From NCBI GenBank assembly GCA_958436995.1, contig CAUBMI010000014.1:1-36335 (forward strand): a stretch of 36,335 bases of DNA, written 5' to 3'. This document shows, in pieces, positions 8,419 through 16,507 of this stretch (position 1 is the first letter of the stretch; each line of letters opens with the position of its first letter). This DNA is from an uncultured Collinsella sp. GTDB lineage: Bacteria > Actinomycetota > Coriobacteriia > Coriobacteriales > Coriobacteriaceae. Position numbers and translations under genes: made by a program. A model generated the notes under the pieces. The model was not told where the DNA came from, ran no database searches, and was given only the letters and a program-made list of their open reading frames with translations.

Positions 8419-9849
8419 ATGACGAACAAAGAGCTGGCTCAAAAGCTGCTGGACCTTTTGGGCGGTAAAGACAACGTGTTGGCAAACGCGGCGTGCATGA
8501 CGCGCCTGCGCGTGACCGTCAAAGACACGAGCAACGTCGACACGGAGGGCATTAAGGCACTCGACGGTGTGATGGGCCTGGTCGAGGACGACACGATGCA
8601 GATCGTGCTGGGTCCGGGCAAGGTGAATAAGGTGCTCGAGGAGTTCTCCAAGCTCACCGGCCTTGCGAAAGGCGTTGCTGACGAGAGCGTGGTTGACGCT
8701 GCGGCCACAAACAAGGCCGCGCAGAAGGCCAAGTACGAGACCAAACCGGTTCAGGCCTTCCTTAAGAAGATCTCCAACGTCTTCGTCGCCCTGCTTCCCG
8801 GCATCATTGCGGCTGGCCTCATCAACGGTATCTGCAACGTCATTAACGTCTCGACGGCAGGCGCGCTTGCAGGCGAGTGGTGGTACCAGGGCATTCGCTC
8901 CATGGGCTGGGCCCTGTTTGCCTATCTGCCCATCTTGGTGGGCTATAACGCGGCACGTGAGTTTGGCGGCTCCGCTGCGCTGGGCGGCATCGCCGGCATG
9001 ATGTGTATCGCTAACAGTGCCATGCCCCTGCTTGCGCCTGGCGCGGCCGATCCTGCCACTGCCATTCTGCTGCCGCTCACCAATGCGCAGTACAACCCCG
9101 CAGCGGGCGGCATGATCGCGGCTCTTATCGCTGGCGCATTTTTTGCCTGGATGGAGCGTCAGATTCGCAAGGTTATGCCCAACGCACTCGATACATTCTT
9201 GTCCCCGCTGCTGGTGCTCATCATCGGCGCCTTTGCTCTGATGCTCGTCATCCAGCCGGTTGGCGCATGGCTGACGACTGCCATCTTTAGCGTTTTGACC
9301 TTTATCTTCGAGAAGCTGGGCGTCCTGGGCGGCTATATCCTGTCGGCAGGCTTCTTGCCGCTGGTTTCCGTCGGCCTGCATCAGGCGCTCACGCCGATCC
9401 ACGCTATGCTCAACGATCCCGACGGCGCTACCAAGGGCATCAATTACCTGCTCCCCATCCTTATGATGGCTGGCGGCGGCCAGGTCGGTGCCGGTTTGGC
9501 GCTGTACTTTAAGACCAAGAACGCCAAGCTCAAGAAGTACGTCGCAGAGTCCATTCCCGTTGGAATCCTCGGTGTGGGCGAGCCTCTGATGTATGCCGTT
9601 ACGCTGCCGCTCGTTCGTCCGTTTGTAACGGCCTGCCTGGGTGCCGGATTTGGCGGCGCGCTCGCGGCGCTGCTTCACATCGGCACGGTTTCTCAGGGCG
9701 TTTCCGGTCTGTTTGGCCTGCTGATCGTCGTTCCTGGTCAGCAGCTCGGCTACGTTGCCGCTATGCTGCTTGCCTATGCCGCCGGCTTTGTCCTGACGTG
9801 GTTCTTTGGCGTCGACGAGCAGAAGATCAACGAGTTCTTTGGCGAGTAG
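8419..9849 (+). CDS. murP: PTS EIIBC permease, MurP-like (MurNAc or MurNAc disaccharide)
   Basis: This 476-residue transporter takes up and phosphorylates a sugar at the membrane. The N-terminal EIIB domain (about 1-85) has the phospho-accepting Cys26 in AACMTRLRV. After a linker, the EIIC domain (about 105-470) has many hydrophobic segments and the family motif GVGEPLMYAVTLPL. There is no EIIA domain, as in MurP of E. coli, so a EIIA from elsewhere must supply phosphate. Substrate is inferred from context: murQ upstream and mupG downstream point to MurNAc or GlcNAc-MurNAc. A strong AAGGAGGAG site precedes ATG 8419. A terminator follows at 9917-9950. Confidence 0.85.
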   Translation: MTNKELAQKLLDLLGGKDNVLANAACMTRLRVTVKDTSNVDTEGIKALDGVMGLVEDDTMQIVLGPGKVNKVLEEFSKLTGLAKGVADESVVDAAATNKAAQKAKYETKPVQAFLKKISNVFVALLPGIIAAGLINGICNVINVSTAGALAGEWWYQGIRSMGWALFAYLPILVGYNAAREFGGSAALGGIAGMMCIANSAMPLLAPGAADPATAILLPLTNAQYNPAAGGMIAALIAGAFFAWMERQIRKVMPNALDTFLSPLLVLIIGAFALMLVIQPVGAWLTTAIFSVLTFIFEKLGVLGGYILSAGFLPLVSVGLHQALTPIHAMLNDPDGATKGINYLLPILMMAGGGQVGAGLALYFKTKNAKLKKYVAESIPVGILGVGEPLMYAVTLPLVRPFVTACLGAGFGGALAALLHIGTVSQGVSGLFGLLIVVPGQQLGYVAAMLLAYAAGFVLTWFFGVDEQKINEFFGE

Positions 9850-9916
9850 TTTGATATCGCGAGCCGTGTTGCTCAGGGCTCGCGGCGCGCGGCAGATTTC
9901 TTGATGCTATGGTTGT

Positions 9917-9950
9917 GCCGGCGGGGCTAACTGCTCCGCCGGCCTTTTTT
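9917..9950 (+). terminator. Intrinsic terminator between murP and mupG
   Basis: GCCGGCGG (9917-9924) pairs perfectly with CCGCCGGC (9936-9943), followed by CTTTTTT. The mupG ribosome binding site begins at about 9952. The terminator therefore sits inside the functional gene set and may lower mupG expression through partial readthrough. Confidence 0.85.
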
Positions 9951-9966
9951 AAAGGAGTGTTGAAGC

Positions 9967-11019
9967 GTGAAAACGGGTATTTCGATTTATCTTTCCAACC
10001 CTCTGCAGGATATTGAGCGGACGATTGAACACGGTGCCGCGGCGGGTGCGCGCTATGCGTTCACCTCGCTGCATATTCCCGAGGATGGGGGAGCGGCGTA
10101 TACCGATAAGGTCCGTCATGTGCTGTCGCTGCTTTCCGCCCGCGGCATTGCGCTCATTGCCGATGTGGGGCCGCGCACGTGCGATTTGCTCGGGCTTGAG
10201 CGCATCGAGGACCTGCGCGATCTGGGGTTGGAATACCTTCGTTTGGACTATGGCTTTAGCGCCCGGCGGGTCGCGGAGCTGTCCGGTGTATTTCGCATTG
10301 TGGTCAATGCATCGACGGTGAGTTCTGATGAAATCGCATCGTGGCGTGAGGCCGGTGCCGATGTGACTCGTTTTGCCGCCTGCCACAATTTTTACCCCAA
10401 GCCTTATACCGGTTTAGCTCTGGAGGACATTGCTCGGGTGAATCTTCGTCTTGCGGCGCTTGGATTCGAAATCATGGCTTTTGTGCCGGGCGATGCCAAC
10501 GTTCGCGGGCCGGTATTCGAGGGACTGCCGACGGTCGAGACGCAGCGCGGTCGCGCGTCAAAGGTTGCCCTCAATATGCTTGAGCTTGCACATGGCGCCG
10601 ATTGCGACATTGTGTTGGTCGGCGACCCCGATCTTTCCGATGCGGGCTGGGCGCAGTTTGCTCAAGTTTCCGCCGGATACGTGGACCTGCAATGCGAGCT
10701 TGAGCCCGGTTATGCCTATGTGCGCGGGCAGATTCATCACGACCGGCCCGACTCGAGTGTCCTCATCTTTAGGTCTCAGGAGTCACGTACGACGCATAAG
10801 CCGGATTCCGTGCCGACGGATGCCGGAGCCGGCCTGCCGCGAAAGGCGGGGTCGATCGCTGTGAGCAATAGCGGATATGGGCGCTACGAAGGCGAGCTTG
10901 AGATTGCGCGGGTCGATCTTCCCGGTGACGAGCGCATGAACGTTGCGGGCCATATCACGCCCGAGGCAATGGGGCTGCTGCCGTTCATCAAACGCGGATT
11001 CGGGGTACGGTTCGTTTAG
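9967..11019 (+). CDS. mupG: 6-phospho-N-acetylmuramidase, MupG-type (DUF871)
   Basis: MupG hydrolyses MurNAc-6-phosphate-GlcNAc inside the cell into GlcNAc and MurNAc-6-phosphate, the MurQ substrate; this is known from the S. aureus mupG-murQ-murP-murR operon. The 350 residues match the DUF871 family in length and order. An N-terminal TIM-barrel part contains GISIYLSN, TSLHIPED, ADVGPRT and CHNFYPKPYTGL, and a C-terminal smaller domain ends with GLLPFIKRGFGVRFV. Start GTG 9967 follows AAGGAG with a nine-base gap. The same four functions as in S. aureus occur here in a different order, with the regulator first and mupG last. The family call is strong and the substrate is inferred from homology and context. 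Confidence 0.88.
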   Translation: MKTGISIYLSNPLQDIERTIEHGAAAGARYAFTSLHIPEDGGAAYTDKVRHVLSLLSARGIALIADVGPRTCDLLGLERIEDLRDLGLEYLRLDYGFSARRVAELSGVFRIVVNASTVSSDEIASWREAGADVTRFAACHNFYPKPYTGLALEDIARVNLRLAALGFEIMAFVPGDANVRGPVFEGLPTVETQRGRASKVALNMLELAHGADCDIVLVGDPDLSDAGWAQFAQVSAGYVDLQCELEPGYAYVRGQIHHDRPDSSVLIFRSQESRTTHKPDSVPTDAGAGLPRKAGSIAVSNSGYGRYEGELEIARVDLPGDERMNVAGHITPEAMGLLPFIKRGFGVRFV

Positions 11020-11111
11020 CGTGTGACCCGTGGGCTACAATTGGCCCATCATACGAAGGCGCCTCGTGTGGCGTGTGCCTGCGTTGGCCGATCTATATTC
11101 GGAGGATTCCC

Positions 11112-11471
11112 ATGACCGTACTGTTTGTTGAATATCCCAAGTGCTCGACCTGTAAGAAGGCCAAGGCATGGCTGGACGAACACGGGGTAGAGTATATCGA
11201 CCGCGATATCGTTTTGGACAATCCCACGGCCGATGAGCTTGCGACCTGGATTGCTCGTTCGGGGCTGCCGGTGCGGCGCTTCTTTAATTCGTCGGGCATG
11301 AAATATCGAGAGCTGGGCCTGAAGGCGCGTCTGGATGCGGGCATGACGGATCGGGAGTGCTACGAGCTGCTGGCGACCGACGGCATGCTGGTTAAGCGCC
11401 CACTGCTGGTGGGCGACGACTTTGCGATTCCTGGCTTTAAGGAATCGGCTTGGGCCGAGGCATTGCTGTAG
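11112..11471 (+). CDS. ArsC/Spx-family thioredoxin-fold protein
   Basis: The 119-residue protein has the arsenate reductase-like thioredoxin fold. A CSTC (CXXC) pair sits at Cys11-Cys14 in YPKCSTCKKAKAWL. Later come the family elements RRFFNSSGMKYRELGL and LVKRPLLVGDDFAIPGF. The RPLL(V) segment and the overall pattern fit the YffB/Spx-like branch better than true arsenate reductases, and no ars genes are near. Start ATG 11112 follows CGGAGGATT. A thiol-redox or regulatory role is plausible, but the substrate is unknown. Confidence 0.85.
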   Translation: MTVLFVEYPKCSTCKKAKAWLDEHGVEYIDRDIVLDNPTADELATWIARSGLPVRRFFNSSGMKYRELGLKARLDAGMTDRECYELLATDGMLVKRPLLVGDDFAIPGFKESAWAEALL

Positions 11472-11478
11472 CGGCTGC

Positions 11479-11586
11479 GGAAAGCGCGACCCGTTTTGAG
11501 CTTCGATTACGGGATACGGTTTCCGGTTGAGGGCTCGATAGGAAAGTGGGGACCAGTTTGAGCTTGAAATCTGGGACGCACTTTCC
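11479..11586. repeat. Two tandem 46-nt repeats with inverted ends
   Basis: Copies at 11479-11524 and 11541-11586 are both exactly 46 nt and 16 nt apart. Each starts with GGAAAG and ends with TTTCC, and shares GTTTTGAGCTT or AGTTTGAGCTT in the middle. Copy 2 has perfect 8-nt ends, GGAAAGTG/CACTTTCC. They lie between two convergent gene ends. This family differs from the 40-bp-lattice palindromes found elsewhere in the window. Confidence 0.75.
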
Positions 11587-11605
11587 GCCGGCAGGCTTGC
11601 CCCAG

Positions 11606-12016
11606 TCAGTCCTCCAACTGCGCCCATTCGTGCGGACCGTAGACCTTTACGTGCTTGTTGGGCTTGCCGCTCCAGTACTCCTCGTCCATAAAGGGCAGAT
11701 ATGCCTGAACACCGGGGCAGATAAAGGGAATCCGCTGCTGTTGCAGTCGCTCGCGTTGGCGCTGCTCCAGGTGCGCCTCGGATATGACAGTCGGCATACC
11801 GGACAGCTCGACGAGGCTTGCCTGGATTCGCTTAAGGTCGGGGAGTCCCGCGTGCCATGACATCCGCATGATCAAAAAGGATGCACGGCGGTATTTTGCC
11901 TGCATCACCGTGATGGCGGGGCGCAGGGTGGGATGGATTTTGTCCCGTTCGGGCCAAAGGTCAGCAGTGATCTCGAGGCCCAGGGTCTCCCATAGGTAAT
12001 CAAGCTCTTCGTCCAT
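11606..12016 (-). CDS. Small protein resembling the middle of MarR-like regulators, no DNA-binding domain
   Basis: The 136-residue frame reads convincingly as protein. From memory, the segment LPDLKRIQASLVELSGMP followed by QRERLQQQRIPFICPG and AYLPF resembles a region in MarR-like proteins of about 300-350 residues, where the text is usually close to QRIPFIVPGKQLYLPF and a winged helix follows. Here the protein stops about 25 residues later at ED, so the winged helix is absent. It may be a truncated remnant or a stand-alone sensing module. The start ATG at 12016 has a modest GAGG site four bases upstream. Its 3' end faces the 46-nt repeats. Confidence 0.55.
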   Translation of the reverse strand: MDEELDYLWETLGLEITADLWPERDKIHPTLRPAITVMQAKYRRASFLIMRMSWHAGLPDLKRIQASLVELSGMPTVISEAHLEQRQRERLQQQRIPFICPGVQAYLPFMDEEYWSGKPNKHVKVYGPHEWAQLED

Positions 12017-12085
12017 GGCGCCTCGATATCCGTGTAATGATGACGGTTTGATTGTGCCATCAGCCGTGAGTGCTGCATTGTTGTA

Positions 12086-12102
12086 ATCTACCAGCGGTAG
12101 AT
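12086..12102. promoter_or_regulatory. Short perfect dyad upstream of the minus-strand small protein
   Basis: ATCTACC-AGC-GGTAGAT is a perfect 7+7 dyad. It lies about 70 bp before the start of the minus-strand gene and about 180 bp before tRNA-Gln. It may be an operator; no binding protein is known. Confidence 0.35.
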
Positions 12103-12208
12103 GTGGGATGTTTTACGGGCTTTGGCGCCGTACGTGTCGCTGGTGCTTCACAGGTCCTTCACGTGTCGGCCGTATTTGACTGAATTTCAAAAAAGTCAAA
12201 ATTAGGGC

Positions 12209-12237
12209 TTGCGTCACGGCGGGACTTCCCGTATATT
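12209..12237 (+). promoter_or_regulatory. Probable promoter of the tRNA-Gln/tRNA-Glu pair
   Basis: TTGCGT (12209-12214) and TATATT (12232-12237) are spaced by 17 bp, about 45 bp before the first tRNA. The fit to a housekeeping sigma-factor promoter is fair. Confidence 0.5.
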
Positions 12238-12281
12238 TCTTTCTTGCGCAAAGGCACAGCCGAGCGCAGCGATGCAGTCAT

Positions 12282-12355
12282 TGGGATGTCGTCTAATGGC
12301 AGGACAGCGGATTCTGGTTCCGTCAATGGGGGTTCGACTCCCTCCATCCCAGCCA
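12282..12355 (+). tRNA. tRNA-Gln (anticodon CTG)
   Basis: The full cloverleaf is visible. Acceptor TGGGATG pairs with CATCCCA (12345-12351). The anticodon stem GCGGA/TCCGT encloses loop TTCTGGT, giving anticodon CTG, which reads CAG. The T-arm contains GGTTCGACTCC. Discriminator G and CCA are encoded at 12352-12355. Confidence 0.95.
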
Positions 12356-12372
12356 TTGCATTTGCTACATAT

Positions 12373-12449
12373 GGCCCGTTCGTCTAGCGGTTTAGGACGC
12401 CGCCCTCTCAAGGCGGAGATCACCAGTTCGAATCTGGTACGGGCTACCA
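12373..12449 (+). tRNA. tRNA-Glu (anticodon CTC)
   Basis: Acceptor GGCCCGT pairs with ACGGGCT (one G-U pair). The anticodon stem CCGCC/GGCGG encloses CTCTCAA, giving anticodon CTC, which reads GAG. The T-loop is AGTTCGAATCT, and CCA is encoded at 12447-12449. It lies 17 bases after tRNA-Gln and is probably cotranscribed with it. Confidence 0.95.
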
Positions 12450-12459
12450 AAATTGAACG

Positions 12460-12487
12460 CCCGGGCCTCGTAAGAGACCCGGGTTTT
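12460..12487 (+). terminator. Intrinsic terminator after the tRNA pair
   Basis: The stem starts CCCGGG (12460-12465) and closes with CCCGGG (12478-12483); CTC/GAG pairs extend it inward around one mismatch. TTTTGTG follows. Confidence 0.75.
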
Positions 12488-12546
12488 GTGTATTGACCGA
12501 TATTTAAGGCGCGCGTTGAGTCTGCCGCCCGGACCGAGGAGTTGTC

Positions 12547-13464
12547 ATGGACCTGCCTATCAGCTTGGAAGACATCACGTATGCCGAGAACTATCTGGCG
12601 CAGGGCGACCTGGCTACGGCGACGCCGCTGCTTGAGCGTCTGGTGGAGCTCGCCGAGGAGTATATCGACGCTGAGTGCAAGACGGAGGAGAAGCGCCAGT
12701 ACTTTAGCTTCGACAGCAAGTTTGAGCGCCTGGCCTATCGCCGCGTGGAGAAGGATCCGCGCGAGCTGGTGCAGGTCGAGGTTCCCTTTGACCGCCTGTA
12801 CTCCGACATGGCGTTTGCCTACATTCGCCAGCAGGATTATGTGAGTGCTCGGAATGCCCTGATGCAGGCCGTGCGTTGGGATCCCATGAACTGCAACTAT
12901 CGCTTGGACTTGGCCGAGCTGTTCCGCGCGCTCGAGGACAAGCAGGAGTGGGCATCGCTCTCGTTCTCGGTGCTGGAGCGCGCGAGCGACGGTAAGTGCG
13001 CCGCACGCGCCTACACCAATTTGGGTCAGTACTTCTTGGAGCCCGAGACCGAGAACATTTCGGCTGCCGTGGGCTGCGCGCGTCTGGCGCTGCGCCTGGC
13101 GCCCAATGATGCGCATACGACGCGCCTGCTCAACAAGATCCATACCACCTATCCGGATGCCGCGGACGAGAGTGACGACCATGTGATGGGTGAGCTCGCC
13201 CTGCAGGGCGTGCCGACCTCGCCTTCGGCCGAGATCGCCATCTGCCTGATCATGTGCGCGACCGATGCTGCAAGCGACGGCGACAAGCAGGAGGCTACGC
13301 GTCTGACGGTCCGTGCCCGCGACCTGGTGGGCGAGGAGGCATGCGCGGCGATTATCAAGCTGGTGCGCGAGAGCGATGCCGAGCTTAATGCCGAGCGCAG
13401 GGCAAAGCGCGAGGCTGCGGGCTCAAACGCCGATGGCGCCAAGGAGGCCGGCGATGCCCAGTAA
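12547..13464 (+). CDS. TPR-like repeat protein of unknown function
   Basis: The 305 residues are rich in helical repeats of the tetratricopeptide kind. Examples are YAENYLAQGDLATATPLLER near residue 12, then DMAFAYIRQQDYVSARNALM and YTNLGQYFLEPETENISAAV. There is no signal peptide or membrane segment, so it is likely cytoplasmic and a protein-binding scaffold. The last 30 residues are a charged Ala/Glu/Lys tail. ATG 12547 follows GAGGAG. Its 3' end overlaps smpB by 11 bases, so the two are cotranscribed and probably coupled. No specific partner is known to me. Confidence 0.8.
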   Translation: MDLPISLEDITYAENYLAQGDLATATPLLERLVELAEEYIDAECKTEEKRQYFSFDSKFERLAYRRVEKDPRELVQVEVPFDRLYSDMAFAYIRQQDYVSARNALMQAVRWDPMNCNYRLDLAELFRALEDKQEWASLSFSVLERASDGKCAARAYTNLGQYFLEPETENISAAVGCARLALRLAPNDAHTTRLLNKIHTTYPDAADESDDHVMGELALQGVPTSPSAEIAICLIMCATDAASDGDKQEATRLTVRARDLVGEEACAAIIKLVRESDAELNAERRAKREAAGSNADGAKEAGDAQ

Positions 13465-13924
13465 GCGCGAGCGCAAGCTCATTTCCAAGAATCGCTCGGC
13501 ACATCACGAGTACTTTATCGATGAGACGTTTGAGTGCGGTATTGAGCTGAGCGGTACCGAGGTCAAGTCGATTCGCGAGCGCGCGTGCCAGATTACCGAT
13601 ACCTTCGCACTGATTCGTGGCGGTGAGTGCTGGCTCGTCGGCCTGCATATCCACCCTTATAGCCATGGTGGCGTGTGGAACCGCGACCCTGATCGCCGCC
13701 GTCGTCTGCTGCTGCACCGCAAGGAGATCGACTTTCTTGACGGCAAACTTCGCAACCGTGGTTATGCGCTGGTTCCGTTGGAGCTCTACTTTAATACCGA
13801 CGGTCGCGTAAAACTGCTGCTGGGCCTAGGCCGCGGCAAGAAGCTTTACGACAAGCGCGAGGATATGGCCAAGCGCGATGTTCAACGCGAGATTGACCGC
13901 GCACTTAAGGAGCGTAATCGCTAG
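13454..13924 (+). CDS. smpB: SsrA-binding protein SmpB
   Basis: SmpB binds tmRNA and delivers it to stalled ribosomes for trans-translation. The 156 residues have the expected length and motifs: the N-terminal KLISKNRSAHHEYFI, then ELSGTEVKSIRERACQ, HIHPYSHGG, RRRLLLHRKEID and the C-terminal basic tail with GRGKKLYDKREDMAKRD. ATG 13454 follows AAGGAGG inside the end of the TPR gene; the frame is open further upstream, but homology begins here. I see no tmRNA gene next to it in this window. Confidence 0.97.
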   Translation: MPSKRERKLISKNRSAHHEYFIDETFECGIELSGTEVKSIRERACQITDTFALIRGGECWLVGLHIHPYSHGGVWNRDPDRRRRLLLHRKEIDFLDGKLRNRGYALVPLELYFNTDGRVKLLLGLGRGKKLYDKREDMAKRDVQREIDRALKERNR

Positions 13925-13939
13925 GCGCTCTGTGTAAGT

Positions 13940-14000
13940 TGCGGTGGAATACGGACTGTTTTGCCTGTTTGAGGGGCTATTCAGTCCCTATTTCACCGCA
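13940..14000. repeat. Imperfect inverted repeat after smpB
   Basis: The 18-nt arms 13940-13957 and 13983-14000 (TGCGGTGGAATACGGACT and AGTCCCTATTTCACCGCA) pair with two non-Watson-Crick positions. There is no T-run after it, so termination is uncertain. Confidence 0.6.
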
Positions 14001-14131
14001 GCTGCGGGTGTCTCATCTTTCTTACTGTTCTGACACATATGTTTCAAAGGTGGCGTCCGTTATGGGCGCTGCCTTTTTTTGTGGGTACATACATCCATGA
14101 GGTTCCAACCCGGGTTAGGGGAGTGATTGTT

Positions 14132-14635
14132 ATGGACAAAACTGCGTTCTTTACCATGCCGAGCGGTCTGTACGTGGTGAGCGCCGCGGCAGACGGGCTG
14201 CGCGCCGGCTGCGTCATCAACACTGCGGTGCAGGTGACGTCCATGCCGCCGCGCATTTCGGTTGCCGTGAACAAGGACAACGTCACCTCGGGCGTCATCG
14301 CTTCGGCCAAAGCGTTCGCGCTGACCGTGATCGATCAGACGGCCGATATGCTCTATATCGGTAACTTTGGGTTCCGCACCAGCAGCGACTATGACAAGTT
14401 TGCCAAGTACGAGACTCGCGAGACTGCTCTCGGCATGCCTTATGTGCCCGAGCATGCGGCGGCGCTGTTTAGCTGCCGTTTGATCGACACTGTGGATGTG
14501 GGCACGCATCTACTGTTTATCGGCGAGGTCGAGGATGCCGAGCGCCTAAGCGACGAGACGCCGCTCACCTACGATTACTACCATAAGGTCCTGAAGGGCA
14601 AGACGCCTCCGAAGGCGTCCTCGTATCAAGGCTAG
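14132..14635 (+). CDS. Flavin reductase-like FMN-binding protein
   Basis: The 167-residue protein has the flavin reductase domain of the split beta-barrel type. PSGLYVVSAAADG and GCVINTAVQVTSMPP near the N-terminus form the FMN site seen in this family, followed by ISVAVNKDN. It probably passes electrons between NAD(P)H or flavin and a small iron protein. The rubredoxin gene 90 bp downstream is the obvious partner. ATG 14132 follows GGGGAG with an eight-base gap; an in-frame start at 14039 lacks a good site. In anaerobes such pairs act in oxygen or peroxide reduction; that role here is inference. Confidence 0.85.
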   Translation: MDKTAFFTMPSGLYVVSAAADGLRAGCVINTAVQVTSMPPRISVAVNKDNVTSGVIASAKAFALTVIDQTADMLYIGNFGFRTSSDYDKFAKYETRETALGMPYVPEHAAALFSCRLIDTVDVGTHLLFIGEVEDAERLSDETPLTYDYYHKVLKGKTPPKASSYQG

Positions 14636-14652
14636 AAATGTTTTAAAAATAC

Positions 14653-14680
14653 TTGCATTATATTATTGAGAATCTATACT
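14653..14680 (+). promoter_or_regulatory. Candidate promoter of the rubredoxin gene
   Basis: TTGCAT (14653-14658) and TATACT (14675-14680) are 16 bp apart in an AT-rich island between the flavin reductase and rubredoxin genes. The rubredoxin may thus have its own promoter as well as readthrough. Confidence 0.45.
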
Positions 14681-14724
14681 GATAAATGAAGTACATCACC
14701 AGTCGCGTTCGAGAGGAGAACATC

Positions 14725-14868
14725 ATGGCTGAGGAGAAGAAGACGTATAAGTTCGTGTGCGTCGTTTGCGGTTACGAGGTTGAGGTCGATACGCCCGAGC
14801 TGCCCGAGGATTATGTGTGCCCGGTGTGCGGCGTCGGTCCCGATCAGTTTGAGCTCGTCGAGGAGTAG
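14725..14868 (+). CDS. Rubredoxin-like protein
   Basis: The 47-residue protein carries one iron bound by four cysteines and acts as a one-electron carrier. Both knuckles are present: CVVCGYEVE near Cys11-Cys14 and CPVCGVGPDQFELVEE at the C-terminus. It is a little shorter than the usual 52-54 residues, with the middle loop trimmed. ATG 14725 follows GAGAGGAG. A clear terminator follows at 14908. The flavin reductase just upstream is the likely electron donor. Confidence 0.92.
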   Translation: MAEEKKTYKFVCVVCGYEVEVDTPELPEDYVCPVCGVGPDQFELVEE

Positions 14869-14907
14869 CTCGCAGACACACGGCGAAAGCCGAACATAGC
14901 TCTGTCC

Positions 14908-14944
14908 AAGGGCCCCGGTCGAATTCTCGGCCGGGGCCCTTTTC
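14908..14944 (+). terminator. Intrinsic terminator after rubredoxin
   Basis: A perfect 11-bp stem, AAGGGCCCCGG/CCGGGGCCCTT (14908-14918 and 14931-14941), runs into TTTT. Confidence 0.88.
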
Positions 14945-15005
14945 CTCCGTCGCCAAGGGATCACGGTTGCTGTTGACCGATCCTGTCTGTTGTGAGTCCG
15001 GCCGA

Positions 15006-15147
15006 CCGTTTGTCTCAATCTGTAACATCTAGCAGTGAAAACGGGGTCTACGTGTTACAGATTGAGACAAACGGAGCTGTCCCTCGGAATGATCTCGATC
15101 TGTAACATCTAGACATTAAAAGCGGGTCTAGATGTTACAGATCGAGA
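15006..15147. repeat. Palindromic lattice array A (2 units)
   Basis: Unit A1 has arm starts at 15013 and 15053, and A2 at 15093 and 15133: four half-sites spaced exactly 40 bp, alternating in orientation. A1 arms extend to a perfect 22 nt (15006-15027 with 15053-15074). A2 arms extend to a perfect 21 nt (15093-15113 with 15127-15147). The array fills the gap between the convergent ends of the rubredoxin and Nramp genes. Confidence 0.93.
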
Positions 15148-15175
15148 CGTTTGACTGGGTAAGTGCCCCGCCCCA

Positions 15176-16432
15176 TTACATCCCTGTCAACAACACGATA
15201 TCGAGAATCGTCACGATGGCACCGATCCCTACAAGCAGCGTGTTGAGCGGGCGCGAATTGGCGTATTTGCCCATGACGCGGCGTGAACTGGTGAGTCGTA
15301 TGAGCACAAAGACCGTAATCGGCAGCTGAAGCGACAGCAGTGCCTGACTCCAGATGAGACCTTCAAAGGGATTTGGAACGACCAGGCACGCCGCCACTGC
15401 TCCGGCGAAACAGGCCGCCACCCCGACCGAGGAATGTCGGTCGTGGATGTCGTATTCCTCGTCGAACATGCCCGCAGTGATGGTTCCCGCCGCCATGCCC
15501 GCTGTCACGCTGCTCGAGAGGCCCGCAAACAGTAGCGCCACGGCAAAGATGGTCGCGCTTGCCGGGCCCAGAATGGGGGAGAGCGTGGCCGCTGCGACGG
15601 CGAGGTCGTCTACGACAATGCCGTGCGCAAAGAAGGTCGTTGCGGCCAGGATGACCATGGCCGAGTTGATTGCCCAGCCCACGCCCATCGAAAAGAGCGT
15701 GTCGAAGAGCTCGTAGTGCAGACGTTCTTCGATAACTTGCTCGCCTTGGCCTTCGAAGTGCATGGATTGGATGACCTCGGAGTGCAGAAAAAGGTTGTGT
15801 GGCATAACGACCGCACCCAGGACACTCACGATAATCGCGGCAGAGCCAGTGGGCATACTAGGCGTGATCCAGCTTGCGGTTGCTTGCGGCCAGTCGACTT
15901 TGACCAGCGCGAGCTCTGCTAAAAACGAGAGTCCCACCACACCCACGAAGGCGATGATCCAGCGTTCGGCGCGCTTGTAGGAGCTCGTCATGAGCATCGC
16001 CATCGATACTGCCGCCACGATGACGCAGCCCGCGCGCACGGGCAGCCCAAAGAGCATTTGAAGGGCAATCGCGCCACCCAGGACTTCGGCCATGGCGGTG
16101 GCGACGGTCGCGAGATAGGCACTGGCGAGTACCGTGCGTCCAACGAAGCGGGGGAGGTAACGTGTCGTGGCCTCGGCAAGGCAGGCGCCCGTGGCGATAC
16201 CCAGGTGCGCCGCGTTGTGCTGCAGCACAATGAGCATAATCGTGGACAGCGTGACGATCCACAGCAGCGCGTAGCCAAACTGCGAGCCCGCGGCCATATT
16301 GGAGGCCCAGTTGCCCGGGTCGATAAAGCCGACGGTCACGAGCAGCCCGGGGCCGATATGCCGCGCAATGTCTAGGCCTCCGTGACCGCCGGTGCGCCGG
16401 GAACCAAAGTGTTGTTTGAGATGGTTGAGCAT
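15176..16432 (-). CDS. mntH: Nramp-family divalent metal transporter (MntH-like)
   Basis: This 418-residue integral membrane protein imports Mn2+ or Fe2+ with protons. The metal-binding sites of the family are visible: DPGN at Asp38-Asn41 in TM1, and MPHN at Met210-Asn213 in TM6, with the Met that favours soft transition metals. About eleven hydrophobic segments follow the Nramp pattern. ATG 16432 follows AGGAG with a six-base gap; an in-frame ATG 12 codons earlier is less well placed. It lies 75 bp downstream of the phosphoglycerate mutase gene on the same strand, so the two may be cotranscribed. Confidence 0.92.
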   Translation of the reverse strand: MLNHLKQHFGSRRTGGHGGLDIARHIGPGLLVTVGFIDPGNWASNMAAGSQFGYALLWIVTLSTIMLIVLQHNAAHLGIATGACLAEATTRYLPRFVGRTVLASAYLATVATAMAEVLGGAIALQMLFGLPVRAGCVIVAAVSMAMLMTSSYKRAERWIIAFVGVVGLSFLAELALVKVDWPQATASWITPSMPTGSAAIIVSVLGAVVMPHNLFLHSEVIQSMHFEGQGEQVIEERLHYELFDTLFSMGVGWAINSAMVILAATTFFAHGIVVDDLAVAAATLSPILGPASATIFAVALLFAGLSSSVTAGMAAGTITAGMFDEEYDIHDRHSSVGVAACFAGAVAACLVVPNPFEGLIWSQALLSLQLPITVFVLIRLTSSRRVMGKYANSRPLNTLLVGIGAIVTILDIVLLTGM

Positions 16433-16507
16433 GGTGCGCTCCTGTGTATGGGCGGCGTGACGTCGCATCTGGGCCGTGCGGCGCCACGCGTCGGTTTTGG
16501 GTTGGGG

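Noticed and set aside
13925..14131. A tmRNA (ssrA) gene after smpB
   Set aside because: There is no tRNA-like end and no tag-like open frame; only an imperfect hairpin is present.
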